From positions 1 through 64,000 of the forward strand of contig NZ_JAHKKS010000003.1 of the NCBI RefSeq assembly GCF_019737615.1: a stretch of DNA of 64,000 nucleotides. The letters run 5' to 3'. The notes under the pieces are model-generated. The model made no database searches and was not told the origin of the DNA. It saw only the letters and a list, made by a program, of their open reading frames with translations. The position numbers and the translations under genes were made by a program. The first letter of the stretch is position 1; each line of letters opens with the position of its first letter. Origin of the DNA: Sphingobium xanthum. Lineage in GTDB: Bacteria > Pseudomonadota > Alphaproteobacteria > Sphingomonadales > Sphingomonadaceae. Shown piece by piece: positions 7,512 to 15,878 of the stretch.

Positions 7512-7526
7512 TTAACTCGGCCTTAA
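7512..7526 (+). promoter_or_regulatory. CtrA-type box TTAA-N7-TTAA upstream of cheA
   Basis: TTAA-CTCGGCC-TTAA matches the alphaproteobacterial CtrA consensus exactly, with the correct 7-nt spacing. It is 47 bp before the cheA ATG and downstream of chpT, whose product phosphorylates CtrA. Two TTAA tetramers at this spacing are uncommon by chance in such GC-rich DNA. Confidence 0.65.
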
Positions 7527-7572
7527 GCACTCCGGGGCCATGTAAGCCGGACCTTTCACCTGGCTGGGGCGC

Positions 7573-10023
7573 ATGGACGAGATCCTCGCAGAATTCATTG
7601 CCGAGACGCTGGAAACGCTGGACGTGCTGTCCGGCGAAGTGGTGGCGTGGGAAGCCGATCCCACGGACAAATCGCGCCTCGACGCCTTTTTCCGCTTCTT
7701 CCATACGGTCAAGGGAAGCTGCGGTTTCCTCAATCTGCCCCGTTTCGAGCGTCTGGCCCATTGCGCCGAAGAAGTGCTTGCGGCCGTGCGCCGTGGCGAA
7801 CGCCACGCCGATCCGGCGACCGTATCGGCCGTGCTCGCCGTCATGGACCGCATCGGAGCGCTTGCTCGCGGCATCGGTGAGGAAGAGCAGATCGACGAAT
7901 CGGACGACGACGCGCTGCTCGACGCGCTCTCGACAGGCACCGGTGAGGCCGCGCCCTCCCGACCCGCGCCGGTAAGGGCGCAGGCGCCGGTCCCGCCGGA
8001 AGCGCCCGCGGCGCAGGATGAGATCAACCAGGTGGAAACGCCGGCGGCCGAGGCGCCTGCCCGCCGCGTTGGCGACGGCACCCGCGATCGCGCCCCGCGC
8101 ACGATCCGTTTGCCGCTCGCGCTCATCGATCAACTCATGAACGGCATTTCGGACATGGTGCTGGCCCGCAACGATCTGGCCCGCAAGATGCGCGATCATG
8201 GCGCCGACACCGAGCTGGAAAGCAGCTTCGAGCGCCTGTCCGCCAATGTCGCCGATCTGCGCGACATGATCAGCAAGACGCGCATGCAGCGCGTCGATCG
8301 TCTCTATGCCGCCATTCCGCGCATGGTCCGCGATCTCACGCGCGACCTCGGCAAGAAGGCCACGCTCGAGCTCGACGGCGGCGATGTCGAGATGGATCGC
8401 GAGATGATCGAAATGGTCGTCGATCCGCTGACCCACATCGTCCGCAACGCGCTCGATCATGGCATCGAGATCCCGGCCGACCGCATCGCGGCCGGCAAAC
8501 CCGAATCGGGCACGCTGCGCATCGTCGCGCGTCAGTCCGGCAATCAGATCGTCATCGAGGTCAGCGACGACGGACGCGGCATTAATCGCGCCGCGCTGGT
8601 CGAGAAGGCGATTACGGCGGGCCTGTTCACGCCAGTCGATGCTGCGACCTTGTCCGATGCGGAGAAGCTCAACCTTATTTTCCACGCCGGCCTGTCCACC
8701 GCGGCGAAGGTCACCTCGGTGTCCGGGCGCGGTGTCGGCATGGATGTGGTGCGCGCCAATATCGAGCAGATCGGCGGGGTCATCGGCATCACCAGCGCAT
8801 CGGGGATCGGCACGACGATCACGATGCGCGTGCCGCTGACGCTGACGATCATCCCCGGCCTCATCGTGCGCTGCGGCGATCATTTCTTCGCCATGCCGCG
8901 CGGCAATGTCGTCGAGCTGCTCCACCAAAACAGCTCCATGGTCTCGATCGAGAATATCGGCGGCGCGCGCATCGCGACGATCCGCGGCGAGCGCCATTCG
9001 CTCATCGAGCTGGAAGATGTGCTCAAGATGCCGCGCGCGACCGAAACCTCCGGTCCGCGCACCCTCATGGTGATCCGCTCGTCGGTCGGCCAGCCCTATG
9101 TGCTGGGCGTCCAGGCGGTCGAGAGCAACGAGGAGCTCGTTATTCGCCCGGCCACCCCGGCGATCACCACGGTCGGCGTTTTCGCCGGCATGACCCTGCC
9201 CGACAATGGCCAGCCGATGCTGCTGCTCGATGCGGCGGGCATCGCCCAGAAGGCCGAGCTGCCGCTGCGCGAGCCCGAAATCCGCACGCGCGCCGCCGCC
9301 GTCGAGGCCGAGACCAGCGCCGCCCTCATCCAGGCGCTCATCTATCGCGAGCGCGACGGACGCGAGCGCTTGCTGCCGCTGAGCGTCGTGGACCGCGTCG
9401 AGGATCTCGAAGCGAGCCAGATCACCATGTCCGACGGCCTTGCCTTCGCGCGCATCGACGATCGCCTGCTGCCCGCGCTCAACACCGATGGCCGCGAGTC
9501 CAGCCCGCCCAAGTCGCTGCGCCTGCATGCCGGCAATGAGCAGATCTGCTATCTCATCGACGATGTCGTGGACATCATCGAAGTCCCCGCCAAGGTCGAT
9601 GTCGCCCTGCCTTCGGGACGCGTCGCTGGCCTGGTGATGGTCGGCGACACGCAGCTCGAAATGGTCGATCCCTTCGCGCTGTTCGCCGAGGCGGCCGAGC
9701 GCCGCGCCACGAACAACAGCCGCATCGGGCGCCCGATCCAGTGCCTCATTCCGGACGCCGAGGATCCGTGGATGCGGCAGATCCTCGCGCCGCTGCTCGT
9801 CCGCGCCGGTCATGACGTGACGTTCGATGCGTCGGGCGAGGTCAAGCCGGACATCATCCTGTGCAGCAGCGAGCAGCCCGTGCCGGCAACGGCCGGCGAC
9901 GTGCCGGTGCTGATGCTGCGCGAGGTCGCCGATCCCGCCGCCGGGACGCCGGACTCTATCTACCGCTACGATCGCGACACCATCATGGCAGCCGTGGCGC
10001 AGGCCGCGCGGAGGACCGCATGA
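7573..10023 (+). CDS. cheA: Chemotaxis histidine kinase CheA
   Basis: An 816-residue kinase. Domains in order: N-terminal HPt with FFHTVKGSCGFL (phospho-His44), an acidic/Pro-rich linker (about 105-185), dimerisation helices, a HATPase domain (N box HIVRNALDHGIE, G1 VSDDGRGIN, G2 GRGVGMDVV), a CheW-like domain, a second CheW-like segment (about 580-705) and a C-terminal receiver-like domain (about 719-816). The receiver keeps the fold signature (CLIPDAEDPWMRQIL) but has SSEQP where the phospho-acceptor Asp is expected, so it looks inactive. CheA autophosphorylates in response to chemoreceptors and feeds CheY and CheB. Its TGA overlaps the cheW ATG. Confidence 0.95.
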   Translation: MDEILAEFIAETLETLDVLSGEVVAWEADPTDKSRLDAFFRFFHTVKGSCGFLNLPRFERLAHCAEEVLAAVRRGERHADPATVSAVLAVMDRIGALARGIGEEEQIDESDDDALLDALSTGTGEAAPSRPAPVRAQAPVPPEAPAAQDEINQVETPAAEAPARRVGDGTRDRAPRTIRLPLALIDQLMNGISDMVLARNDLARKMRDHGADTELESSFERLSANVADLRDMISKTRMQRVDRLYAAIPRMVRDLTRDLGKKATLELDGGDVEMDREMIEMVVDPLTHIVRNALDHGIEIPADRIAAGKPESGTLRIVARQSGNQIVIEVSDDGRGINRAALVEKAITAGLFTPVDAATLSDAEKLNLIFHAGLSTAAKVTSVSGRGVGMDVVRANIEQIGGVIGITSASGIGTTITMRVPLTLTIIPGLIVRCGDHFFAMPRGNVVELLHQNSSMVSIENIGGARIATIRGERHSLIELEDVLKMPRATETSGPRTLMVIRSSVGQPYVLGVQAVESNEELVIRPATPAITTVGVFAGMTLPDNGQPMLLLDAAGIAQKAELPLREPEIRTRAAAVEAETSAALIQALIYRERDGRERLLPLSVVDRVEDLEASQITMSDGLAFARIDDRLLPALNTDGRESSPPKSLRLHAGNEQICYLIDDVVDIIEVPAKVDVALPSGRVAGLVMVGDTQLEMVDPFALFAEAAERRATNNSRIGRPIQCLIPDAEDPWMRQILAPLLVRAGHDVTFDASGEVKPDIILCSSEQPVPATAGDVPVLMLREVADPAAGTPDSIYRYDRDTIMAAVAQAARRTA

Positions 10024-10463
10024 CCGACGCACTCTTCCTGTTCGCGGCGATCGCCGACGCGCCGATCGCCATCCGCGCGTCCGAGATCGAGGCGGTCGTC
10101 CGCCTCGGCGATATCGTGACCGTTCCTTTGGTGCCGCCGCATGTTCGCGGACTCGCCGCACTGCGCAGCCGCGTGCTCACCGTGATCGACATGGAAGCGC
10201 GCATCTTCGGTGCGGGCAACCGCGCCGGCCAGGCCAAGCTCGCCGTCGTCGCCGACCTCGCGGCGCACAGCTACGGCTTCCTGGTGGATTCGGTGAGCGA
10301 CATCACGCAGGCGCCGAGCGGCATCCAGCCGATCCGCGGCCGGATCGATCCCGCCTGGGCGGCCTATGCCTCGGGCCTCGTCGAGCGTGACGGGCGCAGC
10401 CATCTCCTGCTCAGCCTGGCTGACTTCGTGGCACCTCCGGGTAGCGGCGCGCTTGCCGCCTGA
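10020..10463 (+). CDS. cheW: Chemotaxis coupling protein CheW
   Basis: A 147-residue CheW-domain protein that bridges chemoreceptors and CheA. Typical segments are FLFAAIADAPIAI near the start, VPPHVRGLAALRSRVLTVIDM in the middle and YGFLVDSVSDI later. The start is fixed by the ATGA overlap with cheA; an upstream extension of the frame inside cheA is not CheW-like. Length is near the usual 150-170 residues. Confidence 0.93.
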   Translation: MTDALFLFAAIADAPIAIRASEIEAVVRLGDIVTVPLVPPHVRGLAALRSRVLTVIDMEARIFGAGNRAGQAKLAVVADLAAHSYGFLVDSVSDITQAPSGIQPIRGRIDPAWAAYASGLVERDGRSHLLLSLADFVAPPGSGALAA

Positions 10464-10532
10464 GCATTTACCGAAAGCTTACGTCCTCAAGCTACACTCG
10501 GTCCTCCAGAGTGTTTCAAGGGTTGCTGAACC

Positions 10533-10898
10533 ATGCCGAACTGTCTCGTCGTCGATGACTCCAAGGTGATCCGCAAGGTCGCCCGTCACATTCTGGAATC
10601 GCTCAACCTGCAGGTCCAGGAAGCGGGCGACGGACGCGAAGCGCTGGAGATGTGCGACGCCAACCTGCCCGATGTCGTGCTGCTCGACTGGAACATGCCG
10701 ATCATGAGCGGGCTCGATTTCCTCAAGGAGCTGTCGCGGCGCAATCTGCCGCAGCCTCCCAAGGTCATTTTCTGCACCACCGAAAACGGCGTCGATCATA
10801 TTCGCGCCGCCGTGGATGCGGGTGCGGACGAATATGTGATGAAGCCGTTCGACCGCGACACGCTCGAGAGCAAGCTGCAGATCGTCGGCGTTCTCTAA
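10533..10898 (+). CDS. cheY: Chemotaxis response regulator CheY
   Basis: A 121-residue single receiver domain. All catalytic positions are present: acidic pair D8/D9 (LVVDDS), phospho-acceptor D52 (LLDWNMP), Thr82 and K104 (VMKPFD). It has no output domain, so it should act by binding partners such as the flagellar switch. It sits 69 bp after cheW and 20 bp before cheB. No flagellar genes are in the window. It could also be a second-tier phosphate sink. Confidence 0.93.
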   Translation: MPNCLVVDDSKVIRKVARHILESLNLQVQEAGDGREALEMCDANLPDVVLLDWNMPIMSGLDFLKELSRRNLPQPPKVIFCTTENGVDHIRAAVDAGADEYVMKPFDRDTLESKLQIVGVL

Positions 10899-10918
10899 AC
10901 GACGCAGAGTTTCCGCGC

Positions 10919-12010
10919 ATGCGCCCCGCAATCGCCGATCCACATATAGGTCAGGCGGCCGGCCAACGGCCGATCGGCGCCCTCATCGTCGATGATTCGG
11001 TCGTCGTGCGCCGGATCATGTCCAAGGTGCTTTCCGCTGACCAACGCTTCTTCGTCGCCGGTGCGGTCGCCAGCGGCGATCAGGCCATCGAGTTCGTGCG
11101 CACCCGTCCGGTCGATCTGGTCCTGCTCGACATGCAGATGCCGGGCCTCGACGGACTGCAGGTGCTGCCGCGACTCCTCGACTCCGAGCGCAAGATCCAG
11201 GTCGTGCTCCTCTCTGGCAATTGCCGCGAGGGCAGCGAACTGGCGCTGCAGGCATTGGCGCTGGGCGCGAGCGACGTGGTCGCCAAACCGAGCGCGGGCC
11301 ATTTCAGCGATCAGTTCGTCGAGCATCTGCTCGATCGCCTCGTTCACCTCGTTCCGGCATCCGAGCGCAGCCGCACGCCCGAGCGGGTCGATGAGGCCGC
11401 GGCGCGTCTTCGTGCGGTCGGCAATCTCGTCCGCGCCGTCGGCATCGGCGCATCCACCGGCGGCATTGGCGCCATCCTGTCGGTGATCGGCGGGCTGGAC
11501 GGCCTGGCCGCCTTCCCGATCTTCATTACCCAGCATCTCCCTGCCAATTTCCAGCCTTTGTTCGCCGATCAGCTCCGTCGGGCCACGCGCGCGCCGGTCG
11601 TGATCGCGGAGGACGGCATGCCGGTGCGCAGCGGGACGGTCCACGTCGCGCCGGGCCATGCCCATCTCTCCCTCGTCAAGGACGCGCGGGGACAAGTCAT
11701 GGTCAAGCTTACCAACGAGCGCTGCCTGCACGGCAGCTTCCCGGCGGTCGATCCGATGTTCACGGGCCTCGCGCGCGTCTACGGGGCAGGCGCCTGCGGC
11801 GTCATTCTCTCCGGCATGGGCCGCGACGGCCTGGCGGGAGCACAGGCCATTGCCGAATCCGGCGGCTGGATGATCGCGCAGGACCATGAAACCAGCGCGG
11901 TCTGGGGCATGCCCGGTTCCGTGGCCAAGGCCGGCCTTGCCAGCGCCATTCTCGCGCCCGACGCGATCGCGCCGCTGATCATCGAGCAGTGGAAGACCCT
12001 CGCGTCATGA
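10919..12010 (+). CDS. cheB: Chemotaxis protein-glutamate methylesterase CheB
   Basis: A 363-residue two-domain protein. The N-terminal receiver (D25/D26, phospho-acceptor D71 in LLDMQMP, VAKPSAG) is joined by a linker to the methylesterase domain, with catalytic Ser179 (GASTGG), His206 (TQHLP) and an Asp in SGMGRDGLAG. It demethylates and deamidates chemoreceptor glutamates to allow adaptation. The start chosen is the ATG 20 bp after cheY; the frame runs back into cheY but that part is not protein-like. It overlaps cheR by 4 bp. Confidence 0.94.
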   Translation: MRPAIADPHIGQAAGQRPIGALIVDDSVVVRRIMSKVLSADQRFFVAGAVASGDQAIEFVRTRPVDLVLLDMQMPGLDGLQVLPRLLDSERKIQVVLLSGNCREGSELALQALALGASDVVAKPSAGHFSDQFVEHLLDRLVHLVPASERSRTPERVDEAAARLRAVGNLVRAVGIGASTGGIGAILSVIGGLDGLAAFPIFITQHLPANFQPLFADQLRRATRAPVVIAEDGMPVRSGTVHVAPGHAHLSLVKDARGQVMVKLTNERCLHGSFPAVDPMFTGLARVYGAGACGVILSGMGRDGLAGAQAIAESGGWMIAQDHETSAVWGMPGSVAKAGLASAILAPDAIAPLIIEQWKTLAS

Positions 12011-12900
12011 TGATGAGCGGTCCTTCGTGCGCCGTCGAGCGCCTCGGCGCGTTGCTGACCCGCTATACCGGCCAGATACTCTCGGAGAGCCGGCTCTGGC
12101 GCATCGAGACCTCGCTGCGCCCCCTGCTGCGCGAGCGCAGCTTCGCCTCGCTCGACGACCTGCTCGTCGCGCTCGATCGCGACACGAGCGCCGAACTGCT
12201 GGCCCTCACGCTCGACGCCATGCTCAATCACGAGAGCAGCTTCTTCCGCGACATCGGCGTGTTCAGGGCGGTCGAGGAAAAGGTGCTCCCGCGCCTTCAC
12301 GAGGCGGCGCGGGACAAGAAGGTGCTGCGCATCTGGTGCGCGGGCAGCTCGACCGGGCAGGAAGCCTATTCGATCGCGATGATGATCAAGCGCATGGGCG
12401 AGATGTGGGATGGCTGGCGCATCAGCATCCAGGCGACCGACGTCTCGGCGGTCGCCATCGAGAAAGCGAAGCGCGGCCGTTACCCGCAGATGGACATGCA
12501 GCGCGGGCTCCCGATCAACGATCTGCTGCGCTGGTTCACGCCCGTCGGCGAAGACTGGCAGGTGGCCGACGAAATCCGCGAGATGATCCATTTCCAGGCC
12601 GACAATCTGCTCGATCCGCGCCGCGTCTCCGGCACATTCGACCTGATCCTGTGCCGAAACGTCCTCTTCTATTTTCCCGAGGACAAGCGCGGCATCGCCT
12701 GCGATCAGCTCGCGAAACATGCGCGGCCCGGCACTTATCTGGTGATCGGCGCGGGCGAGATGCTGACCGGTGGGAACAGCGCCTTCACGAACTGCCGCGA
12801 ACTCAGCTGCATCTATGTCGCCGACAGGCCGGTCAATCTCAACGGGCCGTGCGCCCTCCGGGCAGCTAATCCGCTTCCGCCACGCTCGCCGATAGGTTAG
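12007..12900 (+). CDS. cheR: Chemotaxis protein-glutamate O-methyltransferase CheR
   Basis: A 297-residue S-adenosylmethionine-dependent methyltransferase. An N-terminal all-helical CheR_N domain is followed by the SAM-binding domain (RIWCAGSSTGQEAYSIAMM; later FDLILCRNVLFYF). It methylates chemoreceptor glutamates, opposing CheB. The start ATG overlaps the cheB TGA, and three ATG codons occur in a row. No TPR extension. This ends the che operon; there is no cheD or cheZ. Confidence 0.94.
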   Translation: MMMSGPSCAVERLGALLTRYTGQILSESRLWRIETSLRPLLRERSFASLDDLLVALDRDTSAELLALTLDAMLNHESSFFRDIGVFRAVEEKVLPRLHEAARDKKVLRIWCAGSSTGQEAYSIAMMIKRMGEMWDGWRISIQATDVSAVAIEKAKRGRYPQMDMQRGLPINDLLRWFTPVGEDWQVADEIREMIHFQADNLLDPRRVSGTFDLILCRNVLFYFPEDKRGIACDQLAKHARPGTYLVIGAGEMLTGGNSAFTNCRELSCIYVADRPVNLNGPCALRAANPLPPRSPIG

Positions 12901-12943
12901 GGAACCAGCTCCGGGTCGAGCAAACACTGGCACAAGGTTCCGC

Positions 12944-13627
12944 ATGATCGAGACGCCGTCGCCCAATTTCGATGAGCGCACTCTGCCGACATCCATTCTC
13001 GTGCTGCACTATACCGGCATGCCCGACGCGCCGAGCGCGATCCAGTGGCTGGCCAATCCGGAAAGCAAGGTCTCCGCGCATTATGTCGTGACCGAGGATG
13101 GGCAGATCGTCCGCATGGTCGATGAGAGCAAGCGCGCCTGGCATGCCGGCCGCTCATACTGGCGCGGCACGACCGACATCAATTCGGCCAGCGTCGGCAT
13201 CGAGATCGTCAATCCCGGCCATGAATGGGGCTATCGCCCCTTCCCGGACGCGCAGATCGATGCCCTCATCCCGCTCGTCCACGAAATCATGCAGCGCCAC
13301 CGGATCACGCGCGGCAATGTCGTGGGCCACAGCGACATTGCCCCGTCGCGCAAACAGGATCCGGGCGAACTCTTCCCCTGGCACAAGCTCGCGCGGCTGC
13401 GCCTTGCCTTGCCCCGCCCGACCAGGAACCTCATGGACCCGCACTGGACCGACAGCGGCTTCATGCTGGCGCTCGAGCGCTTCGGCTATGACATCAGCGA
13501 GCCGCAGGCGGCCGTGACCGCCTTCCAGCGCCGCTTCCGCCCCGAGCTGATCGACGGCGTGATCGACGGCGAGTGCCGCGCGATCCTGCTCGCGCTGCTG
13601 CTGCCGAGACCGCGCGGGGACGACTGA
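12944..13627 (+). CDS. N-acetylmuramoyl-L-alanine amidase, AmpD/Amidase_2 type
   Basis: A 227-residue zinc amidase. The Amidase_2 domain (about 1-150) has the first zinc-ligand His in ILVLHYTG, catalytic-region residues in SVGIEIVNPG, and the second zinc site in GHSDIAPSRKQDPG. The C-terminal 60 or so residues (GYDISEPQAAVTAFQRRF) resemble a peptidoglycan-binding domain. No signal peptide is visible, so a cytoplasmic cell-wall recycling role like AmpD is likely: cleaving anhydro-muropeptides between sugar and peptide. It is 43 bp after cheR and could be read through from the che operon. Confidence 0.87.
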   Translation: MIETPSPNFDERTLPTSILVLHYTGMPDAPSAIQWLANPESKVSAHYVVTEDGQIVRMVDESKRAWHAGRSYWRGTTDINSASVGIEIVNPGHEWGYRPFPDAQIDALIPLVHEIMQRHRITRGNVVGHSDIAPSRKQDPGELFPWHKLARLRLALPRPTRNLMDPHWTDSGFMLALERFGYDISEPQAAVTAFQRRFRPELIDGVIDGECRAILLALLLPRPRGDD

Positions 13628-13708
13628 GGGCCACTGTCCCCGTTCCGACTATGCGCGGCCCCGCTGAGGCACTAACACACGCTCTTCAGCGCAGCGGAGG
13701 GAACGGCG

Positions 13709-15118
13709 ATGAGCATCTGGGGACCGCGCAAGGCGATCGAGGCGTCGCACGAGCATCACCCGCACAAGCTGCACCGCACTCTGGGCTGGCCGCATCTCGT
13801 CGCCCTCGGCGTCGGCGCGATCGTCGGCACGGGCATCCTGACCCTGACCGGTGTCGGCGCCGCGCTCGCCGGGCCGGGCGTCATTCTTTCCTTCCTGATC
13901 GCGGGCCTCGTCTGCGCCGCCGCGGCGTTGGCTTATGCCGAGCTTGCCACGATGATCCCGCAATCGGGCAGCGCCTATACCTACAGCTACGTCGCCATCG
14001 GCGAGACCATCGCCTGGATCGTCGGCTGGAGCCTGATCCTCGAATATAGCGTGGTCTGCTCGACCGTCGCGGTCGGCTGGTCGGGCTATTTCGCGGGCTT
14101 CATGGAAGCCAATGGCATGGCCCTGCCGCGCGCGCTCACGGCCGGGCCGCATGCCGGCGGCATCGTCAATCTGCCGGCCGTCGGCATCATCGCCGCCGTC
14201 GCCGGGCTGCTGCTCGTGGGGACGCGGGAATCGGCGGTGCTCAACACCATCCTCGTCGCGCTCAAGATCGCCGCGCTCGCCATGTTCGTGGCCATCGCCC
14301 TCCCCGCTTTCGATCAGGACAATTTCCAGCCCTTCATGCCGCACGGTTTCTTCAGCCATGTCGACGAGGACGGCACCAAGCGCGGCGTGCTCGCCGCCGC
14401 CTCGATCATCTTCTTCGCCTTCTACGGCTTCGACGCCGTCTCCACCGCGGCCGAGGAAGCACGCAATCCGGAGAAGGACATGACCATCGGCATCGTCGGC
14501 TCGATGCTCGCCTGCGTCGTCATCTATATGGCGGTGGCGGCAAGCGCGATCGGCGCGGTCCCGGTCGCGCAGTTCGCCAATTCCGCCGAGCCGCTCGCCC
14601 TCGTCCTGCGCGCGCTCGGCAGCGACATGGCGGCGAAGGTCTTCGGCGCCGTCGCCGTGATCGCGCTGCCCACCGTCATCCTCGCTTTCCTTTATGGCCA
14701 GACCCGCATCTTCTTCGTCATGGCGCGCGACCGGCTGCTGCCCGAGCGGCTCGGCCGGGTTAACCCGAAGAGCGGCGTGCCCACCGCCGTGACCATCGGC
14801 ACCGCCATCGTCGTCTCCGCGCTCGCCGCTTTCCTGCCGCTCGCCGAGATCGCCGCCCTCGCCAATGCCGGCACGCTCTGCGCCTTCGTCGCGGTCGGCA
14901 TCTCCATGCTGGTGCTGCGCCGGCGCGAGCCCGGCCGCCCCCGCCCCTTCCGCACGCCGCTCGCACCTTTGGTGGGCCTCATCTGCATCGTCGGCTGCAT
15001 CGGCCTGTTCATCACGCTCCCGGCCGAGACGCAGGTGCGGTTCCTCATCTGGAACGTGATTGGCCTGCTCTGCTTCTTCGGCTTCCGCCGGCTACGGCGC
15101 TCGTCGCCCGTCGCGTGA
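13709..15118 (+). CDS. APC-superfamily amino-acid permease
   Basis: A 469-residue inner-membrane transporter with about 12 predicted helices. The first helix carries GVGAIVGTGILTLTGVGAA, the unwound-helix signature of cationic amino acid/APC transporters, and helix 6 carries ASIIFFAFYGFDAVSTAAEEA. Such proteins take up amino acids by proton or sodium coupling. Substrate is not determinable from sequence; the pattern most resembles the cationic amino-acid (CAT/YfnA-like) group. The start follows AGCGGAGGG. Its TGA lies inside the first of two direct repeats that precede the higBA genes. Confidence 0.87.
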   Translation: MSIWGPRKAIEASHEHHPHKLHRTLGWPHLVALGVGAIVGTGILTLTGVGAALAGPGVILSFLIAGLVCAAAALAYAELATMIPQSGSAYTYSYVAIGETIAWIVGWSLILEYSVVCSTVAVGWSGYFAGFMEANGMALPRALTAGPHAGGIVNLPAVGIIAAVAGLLLVGTRESAVLNTILVALKIAALAMFVAIALPAFDQDNFQPFMPHGFFSHVDEDGTKRGVLAAASIIFFAFYGFDAVSTAAEEARNPEKDMTIGIVGSMLACVVIYMAVAASAIGAVPVAQFANSAEPLALVLRALGSDMAAKVFGAVAVIALPTVILAFLYGQTRIFFVMARDRLLPERLGRVNPKSGVPTAVTIGTAIVVSALAAFLPLAEIAALANAGTLCAFVAVGISMLVLRRREPGRPRPFRTPLAPLVGLICIVGCIGLFITLPAETQVRFLIWNVIGLLCFFGFRRLRRSSPVA

Positions 15119-15156
15119 CACTTGACATTTCGGCAGTGTCGCGTAACGCTTGACAT
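15110..15156 (+). repeat. Two imperfect 19-bp direct repeats, likely higBA promoter/operator
   Basis: GTCGCGTGACACTTGACAT and GTCGCGTAACGCTTGACAT (2 mismatches) start 28 bp apart. Each holds a TTGACA hexamer. The upstream TTGACA is followed after 16 bp by TAACGC, a plausible -10, which would place transcription start at or just before the higB GTG. Direct repeats at this position are typical operators for autoregulating antitoxins. Confidence 0.55.
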
Positions 15157-15447
15157 GTGGAGATCGACAGCATCTCTCATAAAGGTCTGCGGACCTTCTT
15201 CACGACCGGGAACGCGCGCGGTCTGGTCGGCGACCGCGAGCGCATCCGCAGGATACTCGCTTTCGTTGACGCCGCCGCCACGCTGGACGAGCTTTGCATT
15301 CCGCCAAATTACGGCCTGCACGCGCTGACGGGCGATCGCGCCGGAACCTGGTCGATGTCGGTCACGAAGAACTGGCGCCTGACGTTCAGGCTGAATGAGC
15401 ATGGTGCGCTCGTCGATATGGATTTGGAGGATTATCATGGCGCTTAA
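15157..15447 (+). CDS. higB: HigB-type toxin (RelE/ParE superfamily mRNA interferase)
   Basis: A 96-residue protein with the HigB layout: an SHKGLRTFF N-terminus, a central helix with DRERIRRILAFVDAA, then YGLHALTGDRAGTWSMSVTKNWRLTF. HigB-type toxins cleave mRNA on the ribosome. The frame begins GTG GAG ATC GAC and matches the family start. There is no room for a Shine-Dalgarno sequence after the predicted promoter, so the mRNA may be leaderless. It overlaps the downstream antitoxin gene by 11 bp, the toxin-first order usual for higBA. Confidence 0.88.
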   Translation: MEIDSISHKGLRTFFTTGNARGLVGDRERIRRILAFVDAAATLDELCIPPNYGLHALTGDRAGTWSMSVTKNWRLTFRLNEHGALVDMDLEDYHGA

Positions 15448-15736
15448 GATGCATCCCAGCCTTGCGGTGCATGCCGGCGCTTGGCTCATGACCGAGTTGG
15501 TCGAGCCGAGCGGGATGACCGTCAAGCAACTGGCCGGACATTTCGGTGTGACGCGGCAGGCGCTCAGCACGCTGCTCAACGGGCGTGCAGGACTATCGGC
15601 CGAAATGGCGATCAGGTTCGAGAAGGCCTTCGGTATTTCTGCCGATACCCTGCTTCGGATGCAGGCCGCGCACGATCTGGCTCAGGCGCGGCTGGGCGAG
15701 GACAAGCTGCATATAGGCAGGCTGGTTGTCGCCTGA
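15437..15736 (+). CDS. higA: HigA-type antitoxin (XRE/Cro HTH)
   Basis: A 99-residue protein with a Cro/C1-type helix-turn-helix (TVKQLAGHFGVTRQALSTLLNGRAGLS) and a C-terminal dimerisation helix (MAIRFEKAFGISADTLLRMQ). HigA binds and neutralises HigB and represses the operon. The ATG was chosen because GGAGG lies 6 nt upstream, inside the end of higB, and because homologues begin MALKMHPS. A longer frame exists upstream but is redundant with higB. Confidence 0.9.
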   Translation: MALKMHPSLAVHAGAWLMTELVEPSGMTVKQLAGHFGVTRQALSTLLNGRAGLSAEMAIRFEKAFGISADTLLRMQAAHDLAQARLGEDKLHIGRLVVA

Positions 15737-15766
15737 GCGGAAGGTCTGGAATCCCGCGCCTTGGAG

Positions 15767-15783
15767 ATTTCCGAAGGAGCGAT
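15767..15783 (+). repeat. 17-bp direct repeat, copy 1 (contains an RBS)
   Basis: ATTTCCGAAGGAGCGAT, followed two bases later by ATG. The same 17 bp recur exactly about 770 bp downstream, again two bases before an ATG. The AAGGAG core looks like a ribosome-binding site. The short frame that starts here (MSAYLKFTVPALP) runs in phase into the lipoprotein gene. Confidence 0.5.
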
Positions 15784-15878
15784 CCATGAGCGCGTACTTG
15801 AAGTTCACTGTTCCGGCGCTGCCCTCTGAAGATCGCCGACCTTCGCCAGGCTTCCGGCGCCATGCCTCAGGAGGAAAG

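Noticed and set aside
7471..10161. An 896-codon open frame on the strand opposite cheA
   Set aside because: It mirrors cheA in a high-GC gene, is Arg/His/Asp-rich without any domain, and runs past both ends of a well-supported gene.
12901..12943. A sigma-54 or EcfG promoter before the AmpD-like gene
   Set aside because: CTGGCACAAGGTTCCGC lacks a proper -12 element and GGAACC here has no CGTT at the right distance.
15150..15180. A second promoter from the TTGACA in the downstream repeat
   Set aside because: Its -10 would fall inside higB and remove the conserved N-terminus, so the hexamer is more likely operator sequence.
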